In this document: positions 47,381 to 57,340 of the stretch, in pieces | How the letters are laid out: each line of letters opens with the position of its first letter | How positions within the stretch are numbered: position 1 is the first letter of the stretch | NCBI GenBank assembly: GCA_000771265.1 | Contig: JDUB01000008.1 | Location: 1-64,000 of the forward strand | Direction of reading: 5' to 3' | Length of the DNA stretch: 64,000 bases | Origin: Bifidobacterium thermophilum DSM 20210 | Lineage (GTDB): Bacteria; Actinomycetota; Actinomycetes; Actinomycetales; Bifidobacteriaceae | The notes under the pieces: generated by a model | The model's input: only the letters and a program-made list of their open reading frames with translations | The model's database searches: none | What the model was told of the DNA's origin: nothing | Made by a program: the position numbers and the translations under genes

Positions 47381-47442
47381 TGTTATGCCATGGCATAACA
47401 CGGCGTGTCACGGCACGGGCGCCGCGTGCCACAGCATGACAC
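47381..47442. repeat. Perfect 20-bp palindrome and adjoining nested hairpin
   Basis: TGTTATGCCATGGCATAACA (47381-47400) is a perfect palindrome with no loop. Immediately after it, GTGTCA...GGCACG and CGTGCC...TGACAC form a nested stem to about 47442. It could be a DNA-binding site or a terminator of the CCA gene. Confidence 0.7.
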
Positions 47443-47502
47443 GGCATCACACATGATGGCACGCATTCTTTCCAGCGTTGCCACGCCCGTTCTCACATCA
47501 CC

Positions 47503-48963
47503 TCAAGCGTTCTGCGCGGCGGCCCAACGTTTGAGTTCTTCGACCGCCGCTTCATGGCCGACCGGACCGTTATCCAACCGGTATTCCAGCATGTGCTGGT
47601 AGGCGACACCCACTTGGGGCCCGGGCTCGAGACCCAGCAGTTGCATGATTTCGTTGCCGTCAAGCTCAGGGCGGATCGCCTCGATGTCCTCACGCTGTTT
47701 GAGGTCGCGGACCCTCTGTTCCATTTCGTCCATCGCGTCGGAAAACATCTGAGCCTTGCGCTTGTTCTGCGTGGTCGCGTCAGCGCGGGTCAAACGGTTG
47801 AGACGCTCATAAAGCGGCCCTGCGTCACGCACGTAGCGGCGGACCGCGGAATCGGTCCACGGTTCGTCGACATACCCGTGGAAACGCAGATGCATGTTCA
47901 CCAGTTCGCTCACATCTTGGACGATGTGATGATCGAAATGCAGGGCGCGCAGGCGTTTGCGCGTCAATTTTGCACCGACGGCGTCATGATGATGGAAGCT
48001 GACCTTGCCGTGGTCTTCGAACTTACGGGTCGCCGGCTTGCCGATGTCATGCAGCAGCGCTGCGAGTCGCAACTCGAGGTCGGGAGCCGGGACCGGGCCG
48101 TCCTGGCCAGTTTCCAGCGCAACCGCACGGTCGAGTACGATCATCGTGTGTTCAAAGACATCCTTATGCCGGTGATGTTCGTCGATTTCCAGCTTCAACG
48201 CGGGAATCTCCGGCAGCACGATATCTGCAAGCCCAGATTCCACCAGCGCCTCCACTCCGGCGCGCGGCCGGGTCGACAGCAACATTTTGACCAGCTCGTC
48301 GCGTACGCGCTCGGCGGAGACGATGCGGATACGCTCGGTCATTTCGGTGATCGCCTGCGCGGTCTCCGGCTCGATGCTGAATCCCAGCTGAGCGACGAAA
48401 CGAATCGCGCGCATCATACGCAACGGATCGTCGTCAAAGGATTGACGTGGATCGACGGGCGTGCGCAACACGCCCTTGGCCAGGTCGTTCGCGCCGCCGA
48501 ACGGATCGACGAACTCCAGATCCGGTACGCGCAACGCCATGGCGTTCACCGTGAAATCGCGCCGCGACAGATCCCCTTCCAGCGAATCGCCGTAATTGAC
48601 TTCCGGTTTGCGCGAATCCGGATCATACGTGTCGCTGCGGTACGTGGTCACCTCGACCTGTACCGGCGTGCCGTCAGGCCGGCGGCGCATGGCGCCGAGC
48701 GTGCCGAATTTGCGGCCCATATCCCAGAAACCGTCGTGTCCCCATGCCCGCAGGATATGTTCAAACTGCTCAGGCCTGGCCGACGAGCAGAAATCAAGGT
48801 CGTGGGATTTGCGATGCAACAGCAGGTCACGTACCGGACCTCCCACGAGAGCCAGCTCATAGCCTTCATCCGCGAACATACGACCCAGCTCTATCGCTTC
48901 TGGCCAGACTTCGAAATTCAACGCGCGCCCTTTCGATTCAGCACTTTCTACGCCTCCAAGCAT
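47503..48963 (-). CDS. cca: CCA tRNA nucleotidyltransferase / poly(A)-polymerase-type protein
   Basis: A 486-residue class II nucleotidyltransferase. LVGGPVRDLLL and DLDFCSSA (metal site) are near residues 37-55; RRDFTVNAMA and the RFDDDPLRMMR-like DPLRMMRAIRF follow. An HD domain (about 265-375, VFEHTMIVLD, LLHDIGKPA, HHHDAVGA) is attached. It should add CCA to tRNA ends. Mycobacterial homologues are called PcnA. GGAG stands 7 nt before the ATG at 48963; the longer frame runs antisense into the Nudix gene. Divergent from the Nudix gene across only 43 bp. Confidence 0.92.
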   Translation of the reverse strand: MLGGVESAESKGRALNFEVWPEAIELGRMFADEGYELALVGGPVRDLLLHRKSHDLDFCSSARPEQFEHILRAWGHDGFWDMGRKFGTLGAMRRRPDGTPVQVEVTTYRSDTYDPDSRKPEVNYGDSLEGDLSRRDFTVNAMALRVPDLEFVDPFGGANDLAKGVLRTPVDPRQSFDDDPLRMMRAIRFVAQLGFSIEPETAQAITEMTERIRIVSAERVRDELVKMLLSTRPRAGVEALVESGLADIVLPEIPALKLEIDEHHRHKDVFEHTMIVLDRAVALETGQDGPVPAPDLELRLAALLHDIGKPATRKFEDHGKVSFHHHDAVGAKLTRKRLRALHFDHHIVQDVSELVNMHLRFHGYVDEPWTDSAVRRYVRDAGPLYERLNRLTRADATTQNKRKAQMFSDAMDEMEQRVRDLKQREDIEAIRPELDGNEIMQLLGLEPGPQVGVAYQHMLEYRLDNGPVGHEAAVEELKRWAAAQNA

Positions 48964-48993
48964 ACCGTTACTCCACCTGCACATTGGTTTGAG

Positions 48994-48999
48994 TAATGT
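48994..48999 (+). promoter_or_regulatory. -10 box of the leaderless Nudix gene
   Basis: TAATGT, then 7 nt, then the ATG at 49007. Favours this start over the TTG at 48989. Confidence 0.5.
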
Positions 49000-49006
49000 G
49001 GAAGAC

Positions 49007-49657
49007 ATGATTACTCCCGCAGACTTTGCGCGCATGCTCGCCAATGCTGCGGATAAGCATACCCAAATGGGCCCGTCGCCCGACACGCTGATGTACACGT
49101 CGCAATCGGAAAAACCCGTGCAATACCAGGATATCGAGCCGGGAACCCCTACTCCCGCATTGATGCCTCATCGCAGGACCGGTGACACGCCCGCAACGTT
49201 CGCCTCCTTGGACGCGCAGGAACTTCCGGTCGTCAGAGAGTACTCCGCTGGCGGACTCGTGTTCGACGAACTCGGCCGTGTCGCTATCATCGCCCGGCAT
49301 TCACGCAGCGGGCATCTGGAATGGTGCCTGCCGAAGGGGCATATCGAGAAGGGCGAAACGCCGCAGGAGACCGCGGTCCGTGAAGTGCATGAGGAAACGG
49401 GGATCCTCGGCGAGGTGGTGGATTCCATCGCCACAATCGACTACTGGTTCACCGGAACCAACCAACGCGTGCACAAGCTGGTGCACCATTATGCGCTTCG
49501 TCGAATCAGCGGTGAGCTGACGGTAACCGGCGACCCCGACCATGAGGCGGAGGACGCGATCTGGGTGAAGTTCGAGGATCTGGACAATGTGCTCAGCTAT
49601 CCTAATGAACGCAAGATCGCATGGCTCTACGCCAGGAAACTGAACAGGCAGGCATAA
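49007..49657 (+). CDS. Nudix hydrolase
   Basis: A 216-residue protein. The Nudix box GHIEKGETPQETAVREVHEE, completed by TGI, is near residues 111-133 and matches GX5EX7REUXEEXGU. It begins after an N-terminal extension of about 75 residues without recognisable domain. It hydrolyses some nucleoside-diphosphate-linked substrate; which one is unknown. It is divergent from the CCA gene and followed by DUF6049 and murJ, a conserved actinobacterial order. Confidence 0.92.
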   Translation: MITPADFARMLANAADKHTQMGPSPDTLMYTSQSEKPVQYQDIEPGTPTPALMPHRRTGDTPATFASLDAQELPVVREYSAGGLVFDELGRVAIIARHSRSGHLEWCLPKGHIEKGETPQETAVREVHEETGILGEVVDSIATIDYWFTGTNQRVHKLVHHYALRRISGELTVTGDPDHEAEDAIWVKFEDLDNVLSYPNERKIAWLYARKLNRQA

Positions 49658-49698
49658 CGTTGAACTACCCCGCACATCATGGCATCCAGTCGGCGCGG

Positions 49699-51939
49699 AT
49701 GCAGCGTCTGCTGCGCCTGCTGGTCGCCTGTATCCTCGCCGTCGTCGTGCCTTCGATGTTCGGGTATGCTGCCGCAGATGCGAGCGTGGCAAATGCCGCC
49801 AGCGCATCAACCAAGCCCACCTCTACAACCACTTCAAAAACCGCCTCGCGCACCACGCAACGGCAGAGTGACTCCTCAATCTCGATGAGCATTGACAGTG
49901 CGACCCCGGTGGTCACTGCTTCATCCGGCTATCATCTGCAACTCACCTTGCAGAATACGTCGAGTGTAGCCACCGGTGACGGCACGTTGACGGTCGCCGC
50001 GAACGCGCTGTACACCTTCGTTTCGCGCACCGATATCCAGGATTGGGCGCAAGGCCAGTCGCGTATCCCCATGACCAGCCAGCTGTCCCAGATCGATGTT
50101 GGCAACATCGCCGCCCACGGCACCGCGACGGTGAACGTCGATGTGGACGCATCCGCCGAACAATTGGCCTCGATCACCAGTTGGGGGCCCAAGCCGGTGC
50201 GCATCTCCTATGCGTCGGCATCCGACTCGGCCAACGTCTCCCTGCACACCTTCCTGACCCGTTCGACCGACGGACTGAAAACGGCCGACACGCCGGCGAT
50301 GAACATCACGGTTGTCCAACCACTGAGCTCAACCTCCTGGCAGAGCAATACGACCATCGTGTCCAATATCGTCAACGCGGAGCGTTCATGGCTGAACTCG
50401 TCTTCGGTGGCAGACGCGATTTTCACGGGAACCGACGCGGCGAAACGCGAACGCGCCGAATCCCAGCTCGTCGCCAAGCACGCCAAGCTGCAGGTCGTCG
50501 CCGACCCCATATATTTGCAATCCATGTCCATCCCCGCACGGACATCAGCAATCGCCCAGCCTGGCATGTTCGACATCACCGGGTACGCGGCGCTGGACAC
50601 GCCTGACGCCTATCAGTCCGCCGGCGTCAAATCCTCTGATTGGGATGCCTCCGCAAGCATGGCCGCCTACCGTTCGGCGGTCGGCAACACGAATGCGACG
50701 CATACCATCATCGCGTGGCAAGGCAGCGGCCGTTGGACCCGTCAGGCGTTGAATATCGCGCGTCAACAGGGCTATTCGACGGTTATCGCCACCTCCGGCT
50801 ATGACGCCGACACTTCCGGGACGGTCCACACGGGCAAATACGTCGTTCCCACGGATTCCGGCGATGTGACGGTCCTCACTGCCCAGCAGGAGCTGAGCGG
50901 CCTCGCCCAAGGCAAGGCAACCAACAGCGAGGCGGACAGTGAGACAAGCGATGCGGGACGCCTGTCGCGGTTTGTCGCGCAAAGCGCGTTCTACCAGATG
51001 GAACAGCCTTATACATCCCGCAACCTGCTGGTGTGTCTCAAACCCGGGGCATCGACCACGCTGATCGACACCCTGATGAGCGCCGTCGAACAATCCACAT
51101 GGCTCAATCTCACAGACCTGAACACCCTCATCACTTCGGACGCTTATCTCAGCGGCGACGAGACGTCCGACATCGTGCCTCAGAGCTCCGGCATCACCGC
51201 AGCGTCACGCAAACGTCTTGAGGCCGCGTTGTCGACGTTCACGGCCAGCGTGAGGAGTCTGAACCAGTTCAAGGAACATGTCCTGTATTCCAATCCGTCG
51301 TCGTCGCCTTCCGCAAGCGCAACCGCAAGTACGTCCAACAGCGGTGACGAGCAATCACTGGCACGACATGACGCCTCGAAAGTCGCCGAAAACAACGCAA
51401 AAGGCCCTTCCTCATGGATGACATGCCTGAATTCCCTGCAATCACGTATGGGATTGCTTGCGCTATCCGGCAATGCGGCGGTCATCCAGCGTCTGGGCGA
51501 TGCCGCGACCGGTTTGTCGACCACATTGCTGAACAACGTGTCCATAACCCCGACCGATACGGTCACCGTGGTCAGCGAGACTGCAAGCATGCCGGTCACA
51601 GTGACGAACGCGAACCCGTATCCGGTGCGTGTTCGTGTGTCTTCGCTGACCGACTCCATGGAGATTGTGACCAGCCGGTACGCGGATGTCACGGTTCCCG
51701 CCCACGGCGAGGCGCAGGTCACTTTCGCCATCCGTGTGGCGACTTCGGGTTCCACCACGGTGCATCTGACGCTTCTGGACCGTCAGGGCTCCACGTTCTC
51801 GTCGGCACAGACGACGACCATCACCAGTTCCCTGCAAATCAGTGACAAGACCGGCATCGCGTTCATCGGGGTGGCTTTTCTGCTCGGCGTGGTAGGCCTG
51901 TGGCGTCAATTCCATCGGAAGAAAGATCCTGACGAATGA
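49699..51939 (+). CDS. DUF6049-family secreted, membrane-anchored protein
   Basis: A 746-residue protein. A signal peptide (LLRLLVACILAVVVPSMFGYAAADA) lies at residues 3-27. A long outside region follows, ending in a beta-rich domain, and a C-terminal span (about 717-737, TGIAFIGVAFLLGVVGLW) with a positive tail RQFHRKKDPDE anchors it. Actinobacterial homologues always precede murJ and are probably part of wall assembly; no activity is known. The first ATG clear of the Nudix gene is at 49699; TTG at 49660 is an alternative. Its stop overlaps the murJ start (ATGA). Confidence 0.82.
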   Translation: MQRLLRLLVACILAVVVPSMFGYAAADASVANAASASTKPTSTTTSKTASRTTQRQSDSSISMSIDSATPVVTASSGYHLQLTLQNTSSVATGDGTLTVAANALYTFVSRTDIQDWAQGQSRIPMTSQLSQIDVGNIAAHGTATVNVDVDASAEQLASITSWGPKPVRISYASASDSANVSLHTFLTRSTDGLKTADTPAMNITVVQPLSSTSWQSNTTIVSNIVNAERSWLNSSSVADAIFTGTDAAKRERAESQLVAKHAKLQVVADPIYLQSMSIPARTSAIAQPGMFDITGYAALDTPDAYQSAGVKSSDWDASASMAAYRSAVGNTNATHTIIAWQGSGRWTRQALNIARQQGYSTVIATSGYDADTSGTVHTGKYVVPTDSGDVTVLTAQQELSGLAQGKATNSEADSETSDAGRLSRFVAQSAFYQMEQPYTSRNLLVCLKPGASTTLIDTLMSAVEQSTWLNLTDLNTLITSDAYLSGDETSDIVPQSSGITAASRKRLEAALSTFTASVRSLNQFKEHVLYSNPSSSPSASATASTSNSGDEQSLARHDASKVAENNAKGPSSWMTCLNSLQSRMGLLALSGNAAVIQRLGDAATGLSTTLLNNVSITPTDTVTVVSETASMPVTVTNANPYPVRVRVSSLTDSMEIVTSRYADVTVPAHGEAQVTFAIRVATSGSTTVHLTLLDRQGSTFSSAQTTTITSSLQISDKTGIAFIGVAFLLGVVGLWRQFHRKKDPDE

Positions 51940-54900
51940 GTTCCTCGGTTGGACATAATTCCTTCGTGATGGCCGTCGGCACGGCGGCTTCCCGACTGAC
52001 CGGCCAAATCCGTACGATTCTGCTCGCGGCAGCTGTCGGCACCACCGGCATGGCTGCGAACGCGTATCAGGCCGGCTCGATGATCCCGCAGGTGATTTTC
52101 ACGCTGATTTCGGGAGGCATTTTCAACGCGGTGCTCGTCCCCCAGATTGTGCGCACGCTCAAAGAGGATGACGCCGAGGACCGGCTCAACAAGCTCATCA
52201 CCTTCGCCATCGCGCTACTGGCAGGCATCACAATCGCAATGATGCTGCTGACCGCCACCACCCCCGCGTTCACGCATCTGTACGCGAACGGCGGCAAGGA
52301 CATGCTCGCGCTGACGAATGCGTTCGCGCTGTGGTGTATGCCACAGATCTTCTTCTACGGCTTGTATACCGTACTCGGCCAGATTCTGGCGGCGAAAAAC
52401 CATTTCGGCATGTACGCGTGGAGTTCGGTCGCGGCGAATATCGTCAGCTGCGCCGGATTCACGCTGTTCATTGTGATGTTCGGCAAGGCCGATAAGCAGC
52501 CGCTGAGCTTCTGGACCACGGACAAAATCATGCTAACCGCCGGCACGTGGACGCTGGGCGTGGCCGTCCAGGCACTGGTATTGTTCCTGCCCTTGTTCAA
52601 ACTGGGGTTGCGGTACCGCTGGCGTTGGGGTGTCCACGGTATCGGCTTGCGCTCGATGGGTTCGGTGGCCGCGTGGAGTCTGGGGATTGTCGGCATCGAC
52701 CAGCTGCTGACCATCATTTCGACCCGTATCACCACAAACGCCCCACTGCGTGCGCATCAGCTGTTCGGCATTGATGAGACGCTGGTCGCCGGTAATGCCA
52801 CCTACCAAAATGCGTTCACGATTTACATTCTTCCGTATTCGTTGATTGCGGTGTCAGTGGCGACCGCAGTGTTTCCGAGGGTTTCCCGAGCAGTCGCTGA
52901 TAATGATTTAAACACCGCCCGCGATGATTTGAGCGATGCGCTGCGCAATGTCACCCTGCTCATGAGCTTCTTCTCCGCGATATTCGTCGTGTTGTCCGTC
53001 CCGATTTCGCTCGCCTTGCTGCCTTCGATTAGCGTGGGCGAGGCACAGCTGATGTCAGGGCCGATGATTGCGCTGTCACTGTCACTGCCGTTGTCAAGCT
53101 CCTATCTGATCATCCAGCGTACCTTCTACGCCTTCGAGGATGGGCGATCCCCGTTCATATTCATGGCTGTCCAGCTCAGCATTCAGATGCTCACCCTGCT
53201 GATTACCACCAAGGTGCTTTCTCCTCTGGATTGGACGCTGATGCGCGGTGTCGCCGTTACGCTAGCCTATGCACTGTCCTTCCCTCTGCTGGTGTGGATG
53301 CTGCGCAAACGCTTCGAAAACCGCTTGGACGGCCGTCGTATCGCCTTGTCTTATATCAAGGCCACTGCCGCAGCGGTAGCCGCGGCGATTGTCGGTCTAT
53401 GGCTGCGCGGACCCGTGGAACATCTGCTGGGCGCGGAACTCACCCCTTCCGGCGGGCATATGAACTGGTTGCAATCCGTCGGCGTGTGCGTCGTCATCGG
53501 CATTGTGGTGATTGCGGTCTATGTGGGCGCCTTGTGGGGTATGCACACCGAGGAACTGGTCACGATGTTGTCGTCGCTCAAGGCACGGGTCGCCTCCCGA
53601 CGGTCTGGCAATGCGGCGAATGTCGATGGCGATCAGCCTGCCGGCGACACTGCCGACGAATCCGCGGATTCCACCGACACTACCGACACTACCGACACTA
53701 CCGAAACCGCCGACAATCGGGCCACCTCCGGAGAGCCAGACGAACCAAATGATTCAGATGAACCGGACGAACCAGACAATCCCGATAATCCGGACGAACC
53801 AAGCAATCCGGGCAATCGCGCCCCTGACCGGCCAAGAACCGGCCCACAAGCCGATTCTGCGGAAGACACGGCAGTACCCACCGCCGTTTCGACCACTCCA
53901 GTCGTTAGAATGACTACTACTACATCACCCGCGAGCACGCGATTTTCTCGTTATGGAGCCGAAGGAACTATGAAGCCTCAACTGGGAGATACCGTTATCA
54001 ACCGGTATACGTTGGTGTCACTGTTGCGTGACGAACCCGGCCTGCAAGCGTGGAAGGCAAATGACCGTGTCCTCGCGCGTGATTGCCAGCTGTACATCGT
54101 CACCGACGCCGATGCGATCGCCAAAATCGACGCAATCGCATCATCCCTAGCCCTGTCGCGCAACCGTCGTTTCACACAGGTCCTTCAACTCCAGCATCGC
54201 GGTGACGTGTCGATTATCATCACCGCTGTGGATAACGGTTTGTCGCTGACCGATTACTTCCATGGACCGGCGTCAGGAACCCTCAGTCATGCGGCCATGC
54301 GGTCGATTCTCGGCGAAACCGCATCTGCGATGCGTCAGCTCCTGGTGGACGGGCTGTCGCACTACGCGCTGAACACCGATACCATCCGTCTGACCGCGAA
54401 CGGGGTCCAGCTCGCCGATGCGACGCTGAGCCCGATGCTCGCCGACACGTCACATGCCCCGGAAGGGCTCGGGGCCGAGCGTCTGGCGACCCGCCAACTC
54501 GCCGCCGTGTTGTATGCCCTGATCACCCGCACCCCTTCATCGGTGGATACCCAATTCGATTTGTCCAAGCTCGGCCCGGACGTGCCCGGCGAATTCCGTC
54601 TCATCTGCCATCGTGGCCTGGAATCCGACGGGAACGGCAGTGTCATCCCTATGGAGTCGCTTGCCGAGCTCACCGCGCTACTCGGCGACTGGGAACCGTT
54701 GTCGCACTTGCAGAACAGTGATATCGCCCTGCCAAGTATCGATGCAGAATGCTCCATTGCCAACGCAGCGTTGAAAACACCTGTCCCCGGGCATATTCTT
54801 GATTTCCCGCAGGATCTGTCCTCGTCCTTCGAGCAGCATTCGTATGCGCAAGCCGCCCAGGCGAGTGTCTTGCCGGGTGCATCCGCCGCGATTCCTGACG

Positions 54901-56087
54901 CCGGCAGCAACAACACCGACCATGCCGAAGCCCTTGCCGCCCGCCAGCAGGCCATTCAGCAGGCGATGCAGCAGGAATCGGCCGAATGGATGAAGAACAG
55001 CCAGGCGGTTCCCCGCAACCCCAATAGGCAGACCATTCCCCATCCTGAAGTCACCGACAGCAGCGACTACGACTTCCATGACATCGCCGCTGCGGAAGTG
55101 GCCAATATCATGGCTCCGTCCGTTCCCGACCCGGATAACGCGATTTTCCCGAACTTCAACGCGGCGTCCGGCCCGTATACCGACACCCAGGCGACAATGC
55201 GATTCGATTTCGCCCGCAAGGCGGCCAAGAACGCCCATCGTTTGCAGCCGCCGTCGGTGAATGAATCCACGAGCAGGATTCCTGTGTACGATGCGAACGG
55301 TGTGCCGGTTCCCCCCGGTGACGAATCACGACGCGCCTTGGAGAACGAACAGACGCAGATTCTCGCGGCCAACACCCCGGTGAGCCGTCCGCCGAGCTTC
55401 ACGCCGACTGTGGAACCGGAGAAGGAAACGCACGAAGACTACAATCCGGTCACCCAGGACGATGTGGCGGATGAGAAACTGTTCGGCCGATTCAGCACGA
55501 AGGTTGTGGCGATTGTCGTCGTCATTGTGGTGGTTGCGGCGGCCGCCGGACTCGCCCTGCATAGCCTTTCCGGCGGAAGCACACTCGGTGCCGCGAAGCA
55601 GTCGAGTGCATGGCCGTCCCAGAATCTTGACAAGGTGCCATTCGGTAGCAGCACGCCTACCAGTGATGCCTCATCCTCGGGCTCGTCCGGCAAGTCGCAC
55701 ATCATCACCGAGGACAAGGACGCTTCCGCCGTGCCGACGCCCAAGGTTCCGGAGAATAACACCCCGTATTCGATTGATAAACAGGAGTTCCTCACCAAGC
55801 CCGGCGGTCAGGATGGCTACGGCTATTACATGCATCTGAGCGAGCCGGAAAGCGTGTACCGCTTCGTAGTGTCGATTAGGTCTTCCGGCGGCACCGGCTA
55901 CCTGTATGCCAATACAACCGCGGATCCGACGCAGGGCGAGCAGGTCGCTCAGTTCTCCTTTGACGCGAGCGGAACGACCGACGTCAAGCTCACGAAGACG
56001 GTGAAGAGCCAGGACTTCCTCATGTGGGTGCCGAGGGATAGCCTGCCCGGCAACCAGTTGTACATCAAATCGGTCCAGCTGTATTAA
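51936..56087 (+). CDS. murJ: MurJ lipid II flippase fused to a pseudokinase and C-terminal outside domain
   Basis: A 1383-residue protein. Residues 1-545 form a 14-span MurJ/MviN-type flippase (FVMAVGTAASRLTGQIRT at the start, RTFYAFEDG later), moving lipid II across the membrane for wall synthesis. An acidic repeat linker (DTTDTTDT, NPDNPDEPSNP) runs to about 660. From 679 on, GDTVINRYTLV starts a kinase-like fold that lacks HRD, DFG and the ATP Lys, as in mycobacterial MviN. A further span at about 1186-1210 leads to a C-terminal outside beta domain of about 125 residues. GAAGGA stands 3 nt before an in-frame ATG at 53970, a possible internal start. Confidence 0.93.
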   Translation: MSSSVGHNSFVMAVGTAASRLTGQIRTILLAAAVGTTGMAANAYQAGSMIPQVIFTLISGGIFNAVLVPQIVRTLKEDDAEDRLNKLITFAIALLAGITIAMMLLTATTPAFTHLYANGGKDMLALTNAFALWCMPQIFFYGLYTVLGQILAAKNHFGMYAWSSVAANIVSCAGFTLFIVMFGKADKQPLSFWTTDKIMLTAGTWTLGVAVQALVLFLPLFKLGLRYRWRWGVHGIGLRSMGSVAAWSLGIVGIDQLLTIISTRITTNAPLRAHQLFGIDETLVAGNATYQNAFTIYILPYSLIAVSVATAVFPRVSRAVADNDLNTARDDLSDALRNVTLLMSFFSAIFVVLSVPISLALLPSISVGEAQLMSGPMIALSLSLPLSSSYLIIQRTFYAFEDGRSPFIFMAVQLSIQMLTLLITTKVLSPLDWTLMRGVAVTLAYALSFPLLVWMLRKRFENRLDGRRIALSYIKATAAAVAAAIVGLWLRGPVEHLLGAELTPSGGHMNWLQSVGVCVVIGIVVIAVYVGALWGMHTEELVTMLSSLKARVASRRSGNAANVDGDQPAGDTADESADSTDTTDTTDTTETADNRATSGEPDEPNDSDEPDEPDNPDNPDEPSNPGNRAPDRPRTGPQADSAEDTAVPTAVSTTPVVRMTTTTSPASTRFSRYGAEGTMKPQLGDTVINRYTLVSLLRDEPGLQAWKANDRVLARDCQLYIVTDADAIAKIDAIASSLALSRNRRFTQVLQLQHRGDVSIIITAVDNGLSLTDYFHGPASGTLSHAAMRSILGETASAMRQLLVDGLSHYALNTDTIRLTANGVQLADATLSPMLADTSHAPEGLGAERLATRQLAAVLYALITRTPSSVDTQFDLSKLGPDVPGEFRLICHRGLESDGNGSVIPMESLAELTALLGDWEPLSHLQNSDIALPSIDAECSIANAALKTPVPGHILDFPQDLSSSFEQHSYAQAAQASVLPGASAAIPDAGSNNTDHAEALAARQQAIQQAMQQESAEWMKNSQAVPRNPNRQTIPHPEVTDSSDYDFHDIAAAEVANIMAPSVPDPDNAIFPNFNAASGPYTDTQATMRFDFARKAAKNAHRLQPPSVNESTSRIPVYDANGVPVPPGDESRRALENEQTQILAANTPVSRPPSFTPTVEPEKETHEDYNPVTQDDVADEKLFGRFSTKVVAIVVVIVVVAAAAGLALHSLSGGSTLGAAKQSSAWPSQNLDKVPFGSSTPTSDASSSGSSGKSHIITEDKDASAVPTPKVPENNTPYSIDKQEFLTKPGGQDGYGYYMHLSEPESVYRFVVSIRSSGGTGYLYANTTADPTQGEQVAQFSFDASGTTDVKLTKTVKSQDFLMWVPRDSLPGNQLYIKSVQLY

Positions 56088-56314
56088 CGGCTGCCTTCAC
56101 GGCAGTTCTTGCGGCTGTTTTCACGACTGCTCTTATAGCTGCCGGGTGTGTCCTCTCCGGGGCGGTTGTCTGCGCATTGTTGCGGGCGGCCGACCCGGTT
56201 TGTTTTCGGACGGTTGTCGATGCCGTTCCCGCGACCATGGTCCTGCCTTGCTCCGTTATCTGCTGGATGTCTCGCCACTGCGCTGACAGCACAATGATGC
56301 CCGTCTGGACGTGC

Positions 56315-56320
56315 TAGGTT
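56315..56320 (+). promoter_or_regulatory. -10 box of leaderless trxB
   Basis: TAGGTT, then 7 nt, then the ATG at 56328. AGGA in the gap could also act as a weak ribosome site. Confidence 0.4.
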
Positions 56321-56327
56321 AGGACGC

Positions 56328-57269
56328 ATGAGCGAACAGACAACAGACGTGATCATCATCGGCTCCGGGCCTGCCGGCTACACTGCGGCCATTTATCTGG
56401 GCCGCGCCGGGTATCATCCAGTAGTCATTGCCGGGGCGCTCACGCCCGGCGGACAGCTGGTCAATACCACTGAAGTGGAGAACTTCCCCGGGTTCCCAGA
56501 CGGCATCATGGGCCCTGATCTCATGGATGCCATGCGCAAGCAAGCTGAGCGTTTCGGCGCCGAAATCGTCTATGACGACGTGGTCAGCGCGGATGTGCAG
56601 GGCGATTCCAAGCGTGTTGTGCTGGACGGTGGGGATACATATACCGCCCGTGCTGTAATCGTGGCCACCGGCTCGCAGGTACGCAAACTCGGGGTGCCGG
56701 GCGAAGTCGAATACTCCGGCCGCGGTGTTTCGTACTGTGCCACCTGCGACGGATTCTTCTTCCGCGGCAAGCCCATTGTCGTGGTCGGCGGCGGTGACAG
56801 TGCGCTGACCGAGGCTGACTTCCTGAGCCGTTTCGGTTCTTCGGTGACGGTGATCCATCGGCGTGACACATTCCGAGCCTCGCGCATTCTGGTTGACCGG
56901 GCGGAAAAGAACCCGAAGATTGATTTCCGGATGAACGCCGTGGTGGAGCGTGTTAACGGCGATGATGAGTCGGGTGCCCACTCCGTGACGATTCGCGATA
57001 CGGTGACCGGCGATACGACTGAAATCCCGGCCAACGGTGTTTTCGTCGCAATCGGGCACACACCTGCCACTGAATTCCTTCACGGTGCCCTTCAACTTGA
57101 TGAGCATGGGTATATCACTGTTGATGGTGCTTCGACTCGTACCAGTGTGCCTGGCGTGTTTGCAGCGGGTGATGTGGTGGATGGCGTCTACCGGCAAGCC
57201 ATTTCGGCAGCTGGCATGGGTTGCCGCGCAGCCCTCGACGCGCAAGCCTACCTCGCCGAACAAGCCTGA
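56328..57269 (+). CDS. trxB: Thioredoxin-disulfide reductase
   Basis: A 313-residue flavoenzyme passing electrons from NADPH to thioredoxin. The FAD loop is GSGPAGYTAAIYLGRAG, the redox pair C137/C140 is in YCATCDG, the NADPH site is VVGGGDSALTEA, and the second FAD contact is FAAGDVVDG. The pattern is that of the classic low-molecular-weight enzyme. It is followed by the hairpin array, not by a thioredoxin gene. murJ-trxB-parB order is common near actinobacterial origins. Confidence 0.95.
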   Translation: MSEQTTDVIIIGSGPAGYTAAIYLGRAGYHPVVIAGALTPGGQLVNTTEVENFPGFPDGIMGPDLMDAMRKQAERFGAEIVYDDVVSADVQGDSKRVVLDGGDTYTARAVIVATGSQVRKLGVPGEVEYSGRGVSYCATCDGFFFRGKPIVVVGGGDSALTEADFLSRFGSSVTVIHRRDTFRASRILVDRAEKNPKIDFRMNAVVERVNGDDESGAHSVTIRDTVTGDTTEIPANGVFVAIGHTPATEFLHGALQLDEHGYITVDGASTRTSVPGVFAAGDVVDGVYRQAISAAGMGCRAALDAQAYLAEQA

Positions 57270-57340
57270 GACATTCGGCGCCTGAGTCATTCGGCAGGTA
57301 TTCGCCCCAGCATACCGCTATTCCCCACCACCCATCTCTC

